A stretch of DNA of 64,000 bases from Asterias amurensis (taxonomy: Eukaryota; Echinodermata; Asteroidea; Forcipulatida; Asteriidae): positions 12,148,761 to 12,212,760 of the forward strand of contig NC_092656.1 in the NCBI RefSeq assembly GCF_032118995.1. Reading direction: 5' to 3'. Below are positions 33,779-44,694 of this stretch, piece by piece (position 1 is the first letter of the stretch; each line of letters opens with the position of its first letter). The position numbers were made by a program, and so were the translations under genes. The notes under the pieces are model-generated. The model saw nothing but the letters and a program-made list of their open reading frames with translations. It ran no database searches and had not been told where the DNA came from.

Positions 33779-35697
33779 GTTAAGTATCAGCTGGAATGAA
33801 TTTCGACCTGACATCATGGTTTAAAGTATGAGGGGTTCCCCTTTATTTAACCAATAGAACAGGTTCGTTTATATCCGCCTGGGTATAGCAGTAGAATGGC
33901 ATACTCCACCGTGATGCAGGTTTACTTGATGAGCAGGGCCCAATTTCAAAGAGCTGCTGAAACATTAAAAGTTGCTTACCAGAGCATAAGGTTACCAGCT
34001 GAAATATCTGCTACATGTACACAGATTTACTGGTATCCTGCTTTTTTTTGGTAGCAGAAAATTTAGCTTTTCATCATTGTCTTCTCTCTAGTAAACTGAT
34101 TAAAACAAAATTAATAATAATAAATACAAAAATATATATATTTATCTATATAACCTATATCAAATAATAAACCACAAGGGAAACTGACTGGGTACATTTT
34201 TAATTTTTTTTTGGATTGAACAAAGAAAAATTGACTAGAGCGGGATTTGAACCAACGACCTCCGGTTTAACGTGCCGGCGCTCTACCAACTGAGCTATCT
34301 AGCCCTATGTTGGTGGTCTCCCAATTTTGTCAATATCTTTGTTCGGTGGGTGCCTGTCAGAAGCCATTCAACCGCAAACTGCCGTGTAGCCAGGGATCAC
34401 ACCCGGGTAACGATACAACCTGGGAAGTTGCATATATCTATATAACTATATCCTTTTCATTTCTTCATGTTTTTCTTGGCTGGTGCAGTTTAGTTTCGCT
34501 TTTTGTTTCACAACCAAAACAGACAAAATAAAATGAAACAATTATGAAACAATGGAAAAACAAGTGAGAGCTGAACATTAAATTACCACGATAAGCAGTA
34601 GACTGACAAAACTACAATACCACATTGGAAGGGTTTGCTCTATGGTGACATATTTCTTTCTTTATTGGTACATGAAATTGCATGTTGATTATGTAACTTC
34701 ATTTTGAATTTAAAGCTTTGTGCGAAAGGAAACAGCCTAATGCTGGAGACACTCTTAACATCTGGTATTGAGTAAATGATCTAAGTTTTTCCTATTGAGT
34801 TTCCCTTGAGGTTTATTTAGGGAACACTGTTATTCCCATTAATAAATACATTTTTTAGCGAATTAAAAGGCTAAAATTTTCCAAAGTTTGTGACTTTTCT
34901 CTCGGTACTTCCAGACATGTTCAAGGGCCATATTTTGAGCTTTTGATGGTTCCCATCTCTTTCGTGCGTTAATCACATTACTGATCTTTGAGACCATTGA
35001 CTCTTTCAAATAATGATCTGTTCAGCGCCTTCACTGGAGTCAAAGGAGGCAAATGATTGGACGATAGCTGTTCTTTGTGTATTAAAACGCGCGCATGAGC
35101 TCAGCGTCTGTTTATACGCGCGCACCTGTTACACGCGCGCACTGAAAATTGATACATTTCATGCGCGAAGTTGCAATGAAACTAACATGATATAAATAAG
35201 CGTGCGATACAGTGCAACGCGCAAGGTTTACACGATGTATGCTGATTTAGGGGCCACTTATTCGCTAATTTTCCAAAGCCGGTCTTTATACCACCGTTAA
35301 CACTCACACACGTGACCGGGTTTTGACCAATCAGAGACTTGAATTTATCTTCCAGTCTCACTTGCAACGTGCAAAATTTAAAACTTCAGAACGTTAGTTC
35401 ACGCGCACAAAGTTTATAATGTAACTTTTGCACTGTCCGTATACGGAGCTTGACAAAATGACATTTCACAATACGCACTGTATAATAAAAACAGAGGAAG
35501 TAGGATATAAAACAGAGGTCGTAGCATAATATATGTTTTTATCCCCCTAGTAGTTCGAGCATCTGATTGGTGGATTAGCGCGTACTGGAAGATAATTATA
35601 TAATATTGGATGGCTTTGAGGGGGATACAAGAATATATTGCACGAGCTATGACAATATTGCACGAGTCGAAGACAAGTGCAATATTGTCATAGCGAG
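33779..35697. repeat. Segmental duplication, copy 2
   Basis: The counterpart of 30219-33163. It begins TTAAGTATCAGCTGGAATGA and ends after the hairpin at 35647-35693. Differences from copy 1 are scattered single changes plus two deletions. It contains an S1 SINE at 34150-34425 and the left part of the GGGCCC element. Confidence 0.85.
34150..34425 (-). mobile_element. tRNA-like SINE, family S1, full unit
   Basis: Same unit as at 31562-31830, but with the complete anticodon arm (CCTCCGGTTTAACGTGCCGG on the plus strand). So the short arm in copy 1 arose after the duplication or by a later change. Confidence 0.75.
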
Positions 35698-36332
35698 AAT
35701 ATAATTATGCGAGACATTAATTATGTAGATTGATCTTTAGACCCCCATTGGCAATATTCCAAATCGGTTCACTACCGGACATATATCTTGCTTCAAGACT
35801 TGTTCTTTGGAATTAGCTAAGACCTTGGGAAGTCTTAAGTGATATATAACTTGGCATACGATTTATTCATTGATTTTTTTTTTTTTTTTTAACTAAGGCT
35901 TTTATGGAAACGTAAACCTGCCGCATATGTTATTTTGCAGATTGGAACGGAGATTTGCCTTATTGAATTTTGGGCAGATATTATTTCAAGTAGCAGAATT
36001 TCACTGCATTTAGATTATTATATAATGATTCTTGGTAAGAGTTATTTGCAATTTTATACATTGATTTTTGGTAAGAGTAATGTACAATTTGTGTAAGTTA
36101 AATTCCGTTTTTTTTTTTTTTTTTTTTTTTTTACTGCCAGATAGAACCGTTCTGACTGTCGTTTTTTGTTTGTTTATATGAACACAACAATTCAACTGTA
36201 AATAAACACAAATAAAATACTCTAAGAACTCCAACATATGTCTGTTTGTCACTGCCTGTGAGTAGCCTTCCTTCAAACTCGGTTACACTTTCTAGGCTGT
36301 TTAACAAGGGGTCCTAGAGGTCAAAGTTGTGT
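35698..36332. other. Spacer downstream of paralog 2
   Basis: Probable 3' flank of paralog 2. It holds a T-run at 36108-36132 and a shorter one at 35877-35890. TTGGTAAGAGTTATTTGCAA / TTGGTAAGAGTAATGTACAA is a short tandem duplication at about 36031-36092. No gene. Confidence 0.45.
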
Positions 36333-37463
36333 CTATTTTGAGCTCATCTTTCGGAGACAAGTAGATGGTTCCGGAATCATGTAGTACCGACACCGGAGAA
36401 TGTGACGGAACACCTCCTTGAAGTGCGGGTGTTTCACCCCGTATATGACGGGGTTGACGGCGCTGTTGAAGATGATGAACGCCCCAGTCCATGGGATGAC
36501 CGGATCGCTGGGCGGTATCATCAGAGCTATAGCGAAGGGGGCGAGACACACGACGAAGGCGCACATGACATAGAAGAGATTCTTGGTGATCTCAACCTGT
36601 CTCTTGTTGATCTTTACGGTGGATCTCCTCCGGAGTCTTTTGGTGCTGCTGTTCGACGCGGTGGACGAATCCGGCATCTCAATGCCCTTTTCCATCATCT
36701 TCTTCATGTGGCCTGTGATGTGGCGGTAGATCTTGAAGTAACATACGAACAAGATGATAAGTGGAATGGGGTAGACTAGAGCAGATCCCAGCAGACTGAA
36801 GAGATCGCTCGTCTCAGCCGAGGTGTCTTGAGTACAAGTCTTGTACTTGTCAGAGTAACCCCATTTACCGATACCAACGAGTGGTAGGGAACAGACTAAT
36901 ACAGGATACAACCACGTCATCACCATCATGGCTGCTATCTTCTTGGGTGTGTAGATAGACTGGTATGTCTGCATGGATTTGGTAATGAGAACGTAGCGGT
37001 TGATTGCAATGGTGGTTAGATTCATGATGCTGCATGCAAGGCTGATGTAGTAAATTGCAGCGGACACGGAGCATACCAACCCAGGCAACGGCCAGCCGTT
37101 CAGGCTGAACAGCGCCACCGCAGCAAAAGGTGACGTGAGACACGAAATCAAATCGGCAGTTGCCAGGTTGACGACGAAAGCATTTGTGCGGGTCTGGAGC
37201 TTCTTGGATAAGACAACGGCCAGAATCACCATGGTGTTCCCTACAAGCCCAAAGACGGCTACTAGACAGTAAACGCAGCCTAGAATTATTCTTTGAGTTT
37301 CATCTTCAAACCGAAAGTTTCTGCCGTCTCCGTCGGTGATTGTTGTGCCAATCACTGTCATGTCTGTTTCGGTTGGATCCTGAAGTCCACTTGATGTGAT
37401 AAAGAAGACATTCATCTCTGTAGAGTTCGGAATAGCTTCATCTGAAGAAATAGAGGTCTCCAT
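36333..37463 (-). CDS. Tre1/moody-like class A GPCR, paralog 2
   Basis: I start it at the ATG at 37463 (METSISSDE), giving 376 residues. The frame stays open 78 bp further upstream, but only to a TTG. The N-terminus has NST and ends in GDGRNFRFED. Helix 1 GLVGNTM (72-78); helix 2 LATAD (100-104); disulphide cysteines 131 and 210; NRY 155-157. The third inner loop is basic (RLRRRSTVKINKRQ). Outer loop 3 is IPPSDPVIP; NPVIY 337-341; then KHPHFKEVFR and cysteines near the end. Helices 1-3 read closest to paralog 1, while loop 3 and helix 7 read like paralogs 4 and 5. An acceptor (TTTTCAACAG) ends at 37561, so exon 2 begins at 37560, 97 bp before the ATG. A candidate 5' exon lies at 39088-39230. 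Confidence 0.92.
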   Translation of the reverse strand: METSISSDEAIPNSTEMNVFFITSSGLQDPTETDMTVIGTTITDGDGRNFRFEDETQRIILGCVYCLVAVFGLVGNTMVILAVVLSKKLQTRTNAFVVNLATADLISCLTSPFAAVALFSLNGWPLPGLVCSVSAAIYYISLACSIMNLTTIAINRYVLITKSMQTYQSIYTPKKIAAMMVMTWLYPVLVCSLPLVGIGKWGYSDKYKTCTQDTSAETSDLFSLLGSALVYPIPLIILFVCYFKIYRHITGHMKKMMEKGIEMPDSSTASNSSTKRLRRRSTVKINKRQVEITKNLFYVMCAFVVCLAPFAIALMIPPSDPVIPWTGAFIIFNSAVNPVIYGVKHPHFKEVFRHILRCRYYMIPEPSTCLRKMSSK

Positions 37464-37560
37464 GAGGATTGAGGAATGTAATCTTGATGGCTGTATGGGT
37501 CGCGATTTGTCGACGGTAAATCTGGACCGCAAAAGTGGCAATTAACCTGCTGTTGATCAC

Positions 37561-38474
37561 CTGTTGAAAACAAATATCAACATTTAGACAGGTTAAAACT
37601 TTGAAAAGATTAAGAAAAATCTTATTTCGTTCCCTCGAAAACATTATTCCTTCACCTTGTTACACTTATTTGTTCCCTCGAAATAAAAACAATAAATAAT
37701 CGGCTACGGAGGCCATGATGAACCATGTAACAAATTAGTACTATTACAAGATCGCTGTACATTCCAGCCTGTTAAATGTATGGTGTGTTTTTTGTTGATG
37801 TCGTTTGTTTGCTCTCTTTCGGGGCGCGGTTGCATGGAGGGGTGGGGGTAAGTTTCATTACACTCTATAAAGTAGTGTGATAAGAGGAAGGTTGGTAATG
37901 GAGTTAACTATGTCTTTGACGACAACTTAAAAGTTTTCGGCGTACAAAGAACAAAACTGTACAATTTCAAGGGATACTGCCATATATAACATGACTTCTT
38001 GGTACCAAGAGGGCTGTCAATAATTCTGCTGTGCGTTGTATTACTTCTTTAGCCCAATTAGTAAAGTCAGTGAACTACACCCTGATTTAGTTGTAAGACA
38101 ATTCGGGAAAAGATACTCTAAAACAATAACTTCAAGGTCACAGACATGTTCTCGGCATATCAAGGACTCCGTAATAGCTTATTTACTTCGTTTGCTCGAA
38201 ATAATATTATTTCGTTTTAATGAACTTAAAATATTGTAATTGTTATTTCGTTCTCTCGAATGAATGTTTCGACAGGACGACGAAATATTTCAAGGGAAAG
38301 AAAATATTGAGAACTCTATAAAATCGGGGGATCGCACCCCCTATACGGTTATAGTCTTTGACAATAGTGCCCTGTTACAGCGCCCTCTCTTAACTACAAA
38401 ACTTCCTTTCTTTTCCAGATTTCTGTTCTTAATTGACATTTTAGACCGAGCTGGGATATTGAATGGCATAATTC
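37561..38474. other. Probable 5' intron of paralog 2
   Basis: No coding exon. TTATTTCGTTCCCTCGAAA-like repeats occur on both strands at 37620-37690 and 38200-38300. Confidence 0.45.
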
Positions 38475-38592
38475 GGTAACTAGTGTACGTCTTTTTTCCC
38501 TCGGGCCTGTGAGTGACCAGAAGAGGGGCCTAAATAGGACCCTCTTCTTGTCACTCAAAGTCCCTCGGGGGAATAGAAAAACACTAGTTACC
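38475..38592. mobile_element. Palindromic element, about 118 bp
   Basis: GGTAACTAGTGT at the left end pairs with ACACTAGTTACC at the right. The inner arms (CCCTCGGGCCTGTGAGTGAC ... GTCACTCAAAGTCCCTCGGG) pair imperfectly around AGGGGCCTAAATAGGACCCT. Confidence 0.75.
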
Positions 38593-38614
38593 TCACTGCC
38601 AGTCAATATTATGT

Positions 38615-38979
38615 GTATATTTTTTCAAAATAATTGTTAGCAAAAAACCTTACATGGTAACAAGCAATGGAGAGTTGATGATATTAAAAAACATGGGAAA
38701 CGTCTCTCTCTCTGCAGTAACTAAGTGTTTAGAACGAAGTTATTGCTCACTACAATATTGGAATTGAATTCGAAACTTCAGCTCAAGAGGTCTCGAGTTC
38801 AAGCATCTGAAAGCACAACTTGTGCGCCAATGACGGTGTTTTGTCTTCCGTTGTTTTTTTCGCAACGTCGCCAACCGAATAAGTTCAAATGTTAACAGGT
38901 TTGTTGCTTTATGCATGTTGGGAAACAACAAGTGAGAAGACTGGTCTTTGACAATTACCAAAGGTGTCCAGTGCATTTA
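38615..38979 (+). mobile_element. Family A element, diverged
   Basis: It follows the family A order from TCAAAATAATTGTTAGCA to GACAATTACCAAAGGTGTCC. The left terminus is lost. Confidence 0.7.
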
Positions 38980-39087
38980 TGTATCCTTACAAACACAACC
39001 TAAGAAAGGTGTGCCCATTTGAACCCTTGAACCCGTTCATAACACAAAAAAAACATTACACGAAGTTCCCCTGGATTATTTACTTAC

Positions 39088-39230
39088 CAATAGTAGAAAT
39101 TGTTCATCAGATGGATGTGACTTTAAGGTTGCTGCATGGTCTAAACCGAGACCGACTTCCAGCGTGGGTACGACGAAGTTTGATTAAGTGAATTAGTCGT
39201 TTGCCGTTTAAATATCAGCTGGAACGACTG
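39088..39230 (-). other. Possible 5' untranslated exon of paralog 2
   Basis: On the minus strand CAATTTCTACTATTG is followed by GTAAGT (39087-39082). The upstream sequence matches that at 30.1-30.3 kb (ACTTCCAGC / AAACCGAGA on plus). Splicing to 37560 would remove about 1.5 kb. Farther upstream on the minus strand a conserved ATTGGT (inverted CCAAT) recurs in all three related blocks (about 30297, 33855 and 39286), consistent with a promoter. No TATA box is certain. Confidence 0.4.
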
Positions 39231-39827
39231 TTCTGTCTAGTTTCGACCAGATGCTTAAAATTTTAAGGGGGTTCCCCTTTTGACCAATACAACTGTGTTG
39301 TTTACATCCGCCCGGACATTGCCAAATACTAAAACTCCACGCCAGTTGCCACTTCGATTGTTAGCTATCATTCCAGTGAGAAACAGTGATATTAATAAAT
39401 CCGCCCGGATCTTGCAGTGAAACCTGCCTTCACTAATATCAAGTTTAATAGGTCATCTACCAAAGAGGGGTTAACTCACTGCCAAAAATCACTGGTGTTT
39501 TCCCGCATCGAACCCGGATACAATAAACACAATTTCCTCATGTCCCAGACTGATGGTGTGGATCCCCAACACATATTGATATCTAAATGTGGTTCCGAAT
39601 TGAACCCTCTCAAATATGTAACCCTTCAAATTTTATTTGTAGTTTGTGCGTACGGCCTTCCCCGCCTTTGGCACGAGATATGAAAGCGTTGACAAGGTTT
39701 GAGTCTTAGCTTTCCGTACATTCCTCAAATTCTTCGACAGGAAGGTTAAAGTGTCAAGGTGCAACATAGTTCACTCATTGACATTGAGTAACCAGAGGCC
39801 TTTACAGACTTCTCCAAGAGAGCCACT

Positions 39828-39910
39828 TGTTTGTTTGTGAGTTTGTTTGTTTGTTTGTTTGTTTGTTTGTTTGTTTGTTTGTTTGTTTGTTTGTTTGTTT
39901 GTTTGTTTTG
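39828..39910. repeat. (GTTT)n microsatellite
   Basis: About 17-20 copies of GTTT, with one GTGA interruption near 39837. It directly abuts, and has replaced, the left end of the family A element that follows. Confidence 0.95.
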
Positions 39911-40249
39911 TATTGGTAATGCTCAAAATAATTATTAGCATAAAACCTTACTTTGTAACAAGATGGGGAGAGGATGACGGTACAAAACATTGTGAGAAAC
40001 GGCTCCCTCTGAAGTGCCATAGTTTCCGAGAAAGAAGTAATTTTCCACGAATTTGATTTCGAGACCTCAGATTTAGAACTTGATGTCTCGAAATCATTCA
40101 TCTAAACGCACACAACTTCGTGTGACAGGGTTTTTTTTCTATTGTTATCTCCCAAGTTTTCACAGGTTTGTTATTTTATGCATATGTTGAGATATACCAA
40201 CTGTGGAGGCTAGTCTTTGACAAGTACCAATAGTGTCAACTGCCTTTAA
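39911..40249 (+). mobile_element. Family A element, left end replaced
   Basis: It starts TATTGGTAATGCTCAAAATA and ends TGTCAACTGCCTTTAA with TTAA. The central palindrome is present. The first 15 bases or so of the element are missing. Confidence 0.8.
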
Positions 40250-40495
40250 TCAGCTTTATGAAATTGGACCCTGCTTGAAGGCAGCCTTCCATGTCATTTA
40301 CTGCCAGATAAATCAACATTTTCGTTCCTAGGTTATATTTTTATGGAGGAAATAATAGCCATTGCTTGCCTATGAGTTCACATAAATTAACAGAATGGAA
40401 ATCCGTAAAAACACAAACACGTCCGGAAGAATAATCACATGTGAGCATTAGCAAATACTTTATCATTGTTTGATCTATTTGACCTTATTACCTGG

Positions 40496-40620
40496 GCCCA
40501 ATATCAACGAGCTGATCAAGCAGACACCTTAAACTGCTTAATGATTGCTTGCTTGCTTAGAAGAAACGAGCAGGATACTAGTAACATATTAAGCATGAGA
40601 CCTGGTGTTTGGCCATATGA
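40496..40620. mobile_element. GGGCCCAATATC-type element, left part
   Basis: It begins GGGCCCAATATCAACGAGCT, with TGCTTGCTTAGAAGAAAC inside, related to 30381-30556. No right end is recognised. Confidence 0.45.
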
Positions 40621-41127
40621 AACAAGAACCGCTCCATGATTTCCCCTCGCTCTCTTTTATTAATTTTTGAAATTTTATTTCAACAAATTGAAACAAACAT
40701 CGGCTTTATTGCCCCCGAGTTCGACATATTGTTGTATTGGTTACTCAACAATCTCCTTTGAAAATTAGTCCCAATTGAAGGAAGCAAAAAGTGAAATTGG
40801 AGGAACTATACTTCAATAATGGGTCGATTTTAGTCACACAGGGGTTTGCTTTTTACCTCTCGGTTTGGTTTTGTAATCTTTGTAGAGCTATAATGTTTCA
40901 ACAAATACGAAAGTATTCCTTTTCAATGTAAAGCATTAGCCACAAACGATGTGCTCTTCTGGTGTATTGTTTGGCGTTAAATTGTTAAGGTTGAGATACC
41001 ACTTGAAACAGAAAGAATGAATTACAACAATTCCACGAAACAATACCCAGCTCTTTATCTAAGATACAAAGCATTTTAAGAAAGTACATCCCCCTCCCCC
41101 CCAAAAAAAAAAAAAATATATATATAT
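40621..41127. other. Spacer with no gene
   Basis: Unremarkable AT-rich sequence, ending in a C-run, an A-run and (AT)n at about 41088-41131. Confidence 0.45.
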
Positions 41128-41892
41128 ATATCAAATAATAAACCACAAGGGAAACTGACTGGGTACATTTTTAAATGATTTTTTAGGATTGAACAAAGAA
41201 AAATTGACTAGAGCGGGATTTGAACCAACGACCTCCGGTTTAACGTGCCGGCGCTCTACCAACTGAGCTATCTAGCCCTATGTTGGTGGTCTCCCAATTT
41301 TGTCAATATCTTTGTTCGGGGGTGCCTGTCAGAAGCCATTAAACCGCAAACTGCCGTGTAGCCAGGGATCACACCCGGGTAACGATACAACCTGGGAAGC
41401 GGCAGACAGGGGATCACCTTAAGGAGATGCGACTTTTTATATCAGATATCAAATAATAAACCACAAGGGAAACTGACTGGGTACATTTTTAAATGATTTT
41501 TTAGGATTGAACAAAGAGAAATTGACTAGAGCGGGATTTGAACCAACGACCTCCGGTTTAACGTGCCGGCGTTCTACCAACTGAGCTATCTAGCCCTATG
41601 TTGGTGGTCTCCCAATTTTGTCAATATCTTTGTTCGGGGGTGCCTGTCAGAAGCCATTAAACCGCAAACTGCCGTGTAGCCAGGGATCACACCCGGGTAA
41701 CGATACATATATATATATATATATCAAATAATAAACCACAAGGGAAACTGACTGGGTACATTTTTAAATGATTTTTTAGGATTTAACAAAGGAAAATTGA
41801 CTAGAGTGGGATTTGAACCAACGACCTCCGGTTTAACGTGCCGGCACTCTACCAACTGAGCTATCTAGCCCTATGTTGGTGGTCTCCCAATA
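41128..41892 (-). mobile_element. Tandem trio of family S1 tRNA-like SINE units
   Basis: Three units in the same orientation begin ATCAAATAATAAACCACAAG at about 41130, 41446 and 41724. The tRNA-like heads (minus) cover about 41213-41280, 41528-41595 and 41805-41872. Units 1 and 2 both end CACCCGGGTAACGATACA. Unit 3 stops in CTCCCAATA and runs into (AT)n. A short unrelated linker and (AT)n tracts separate them. The head folds as a cloverleaf with a paired acceptor arm. Confidence 0.85.
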
Positions 41893-42468
41893 CATATATA
41901 TATATATACATATAAATGAAAATTCATTTACATCCCTGCTGGGACATCTGTTGTCATTCCTTTTCACTTTATAGTAACATCCTCATTTACATTTTGTACA
42001 TTTTTATATAAATTTAGAGTCAATACCTAATAGGCATTCTAAACTGTGTAAAACAGTTTTCTTTTTCAGCTGTCTTTTTGCAATATACAGTAACTTATTA
42101 ATTGTTTAAACTTCGTTGTTAGTAAAGCTAAAACTGGTTTCCCTTTGCACGCAATTATTGTACTTCACTCTTAAAACACCCCCCCCCCCCCCGCCAAAAA
42201 AAACCATCTTAAAGAATTGACAGATAACAACCCAAGTTCACGCATTCAAGGCAATTTACAGGCAGATGACATAAGACAGTTGAAAACACCAGAACTGAGG
42301 AATGTTCGTGTTGTGTTTAAAATTGATTCCATGCCGAGTCAATTTGACTCATCACAGGCTTGCACTGCTCTCAGAATGGTCAACCGTCACGTTCTGGTTT
42401 GTCTGTGTACCTCCGGTGGTGTTTAGAAGTTTTGAAATTTCAGTTTGGCGAACATCAGAGCAGTGTTC

Positions 42469-43518
42469 TTATTTTGATATCACCTTCCGAAGACAGCGAG
42501 ATGGCTCCGGAATCATGTAGCACCGACACCGGAGCATGCAACGGAACACCACCCTAAAGTGCGGGTGTTTCACCCCGTAGATGACGGGGTTGACGGCGCT
42601 GTTACACAGTACGATCATCCCGGTCCACGGGACCACAGGGTCGCTGTTGCGGATCACAAGAGCAATGGCAAAGGGGAGTAGACAAATAATGAAGGCACAC
42701 ATGGCGTAGAAGAGATTCTTGGTTATCTTTATCTGCCTCTTGCTGTGACCCATCGGTGGTTTTCTTTGCCGCTGCATTGTGTTCATGTTAGACGAGGAGG
42801 TATCAGCCATCTCGATTTTATTTGCCTTAATTTTTTTCAAATGGCTGGAGATGTGGCGATAGATCTTGAAGTAACACACGAAGAGAATGATGAGAGGCAC
42901 TGGGTAGATGAGGGTAGAGCCCAAAAGACTGAAGGTCCTGCTGCTGGTGATTGAGCTGTCCTGAGAGCAGGTCTTAAACTTTTCGGAGTAGCCCCACCTC
43001 CCGACTCCAAACAGGGGAATGCAACACACCAATGCTGGGTACAGCCACGTGAAGACCAACATGGCTGCCATCTTCGGCTTGGTGTATATCGCTCGATACG
43101 TCTCCATGGATTTGGTGATTAGGATGTACCGGTTGATTGCAATGGCAGCCAAGTTCATGATGCTGCACGACAGGGCGGTGTAGTAGAAGGCACCCGCCAG
43201 GGAGCACATGACATCCGGTAAGGGCCATCCGTCCATGCTCAGCAGAGCCACCGCCATAAACGGTGCAGCGGTGCAAGTCACCATGTCGGCCGTGGCGAGG
43301 TTGACGACGAAGGCGTTGGTGCGGGTCTGAAGTTTCTTGGATAAGATAACGGCAAGAATGACCAAGACGTTCCCTACGAAGCCAGTCAAAGCCACCAGAC
43401 AGTACGCACAGCCTATGATGGTTCTTTGAGTTTTATCTTCGAACGTGTATCCCGCTGCTGTTGCGGACAACGTGGCATCCTCATAGTCCACACCTTCGGA
43501 CGCGGCGTCCGTCATCAT
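42469..43518 (-). CDS. Tre1/moody-like class A GPCR, paralog 3
   Basis: Starting at the ATG at 43518 (MMTDAASEGV) it has 349 residues; a second ATG follows directly. An open frame runs 93 bp further up but opens with TTG, across a likely acceptor (CTTTAATAG, exon from 43598). Motifs: GFVGNVL, NLATAD, cysteine in VMCSL, NRY 129-131, a cysteine in TCSQD, SKRQIKITKNL before helix 6, IRNSDPVVP in outer loop 3, NPVIY, KHPHFRVVFR. It is the most diverged of the five in its inner loop 3 and helix 7 (MIVLCNSAVNP). It presumably signals from the plasma membrane through G proteins. The ligand is unknown. Confidence 0.92.
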   Translation of the reverse strand: MMTDAASEGVDYEDATLSATAAGYTFEDKTQRTIIGCAYCLVALTGFVGNVLVILAVILSKKLQTRTNAFVVNLATADMVTCTAAPFMAVALLSMDGWPLPDVMCSLAGAFYYTALSCSIMNLAAIAINRYILITKSMETYRAIYTKPKMAAMLVFTWLYPALVCCIPLFGVGRWGYSEKFKTCSQDSSITSSRTFSLLGSTLIYPVPLIILFVCYFKIYRHISSHLKKIKANKIEMADTSSSNMNTMQRQRKPPMGHSKRQIKITKNLFYAMCAFIICLLPFAIALVIRNSDPVVPWTGMIVLCNSAVNPVIYGVKHPHFRVVFRCMLRCRCYMIPEPSRCLRKVISK

Positions 43519-43783
43519 ACTGCCACAGTGTATATTTCCACGGTAATGTTTCCAGTGAACAATGACGAACAAATCACCAATTCGCTCTCCGTACGGACCT
43601 ATTAAAGACAATCACCATATCATGCATTAACATTACTTGCTCTCAGCTATTAACAATGTTTTAAGTAAAAGTACTCGTGTCAGGTTTGCGGAAGCGCCAA
43701 GTGTAAATTGGGTCTTTATTGAGTAATGTTGATTCTGAGAACCATCGGTGGCTGATGACAACTTAACGTTTTGTTCAGTATGC

Positions 43784-43936
43784 CCTGGGGTCGATTTCAC
43801 AAAGAGTTAGGACTAGTCCTAACTTAGGACTAGTCCTAGGAGATATACAAATTGCATGGAGAGTCCTAAGTTAGGACGAGCAACTGGTCCTAAATCGAGA
43901 TAAGACAAGTCCTAACTCTTTGTGAAATCCACCCCT
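43784..43936. mobile_element. Inverted-repeat element rich in AGTCCTAACT
   Basis: The ends CGATTTCACAAAGAGTTAGG and AACTCTTTGTGAAATCCACC are inverted copies. Inside are several alternating GGACTAGTCCTAAC and GTTAGGAC-like units. It is about 150 bp and non-coding. Confidence 0.8.
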
Positions 43937-44452
43937 GATCGCCTTAACATGGAGAAGCTGGAATATGTTGCTGAGTGCTGCTTAAGTGATGCCATAGAGT
44001 CTAACTGGAAGTTGGGCTTGCTTCGGAAACGGGGACCACCATCCACCGACAGAGTCTAGCATTTATCAGAGCATACAGATCGAAACGTTGTCAACCACCT
44101 GTTTTTCCCCACAACCAACACTTCTCAACAGAAATTAATGACCTTTGTTGCTATACCACAAAACTCATCTGAGTATTCTTCTACCATACAAAGCTAAACT
44201 CCTACTGACCGTACTGTGTTGATAAAAATAAATAACCGTTTGTGTTCAGCGCATATCACACTTACAAAGAAGTCTCTATGCGCTTCGACATGAAAACAAA
44301 AGAGAAGTAAAAGTTAATAGAAGTAATTAGAGATAACAAAAGTAAGTAATGATGCTCACATATACTGTAAATTCTTTACAATAGCAGGAGAAGAAACTAA
44401 TGACACCCTTCTCACACAAAAACAACAACCAAAAACAACAGTCTACTTTCGG
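43937..44452. other. Spacer with no gene
   Basis: No coding or repeat signal beyond short A-rich runs. Confidence 0.4.
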
Positions 44453-44640
44453 TTTAAAGCCAGTGGACACTATTGGTAATTACTCAAAATAATTATTGGC
44501 ATAAAACCTTACTTGGTGACGAGTAGTGGGGAGAGGCTTGATGGTATAAAACATTGTGAGAAATAGCTCCATCTGAAGTGCCATAGTTTTAGAGAAAGAC
44601 GTTATTTTCCACAAATTTGATTTCGAGACCTCAAATACAA
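44453..44640 (+). mobile_element. Family A element, left half only
   Basis: It opens TTTAAAGCCAGTGGACACTA and stops at the central GAGACCTCAAAT, where the palindrome would turn. The right half is absent. Confidence 0.8.
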
Positions 44641-44694
44641 GAGTATACCCAATGGTATTACGTGGCCATACTTGGGCGTGTCATGGCCGGGTGA

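Noticed and set aside
36333-36560. Gene conversion between paralogs 2 and 4 over helix 7
   Set aside because: Paralog 3 has the same type of outer loop 3, so this is more simply the ancestral form, with paralog 1 as the changed copy.
36333-37541. Longer N-terminus for paralog 2, and similar extensions for paralogs 3 and 4
   Set aside because: The extensions begin with TTG. For paralogs 2 and 3 they reach up to or past the intron acceptor. The first in-frame ATG was used.
39802-40101. Lys/Gln/Thr/Asn-rich frame over (GTTT)n
   Set aside because: It is the direct translation of the microsatellite and the family A element.
41213-41280. Functional tRNA-Asn genes
   Set aside because: The cloverleaf is good, but T33 is missing and the sequence recurs inside a fixed longer unit with flanks, as in a SINE.
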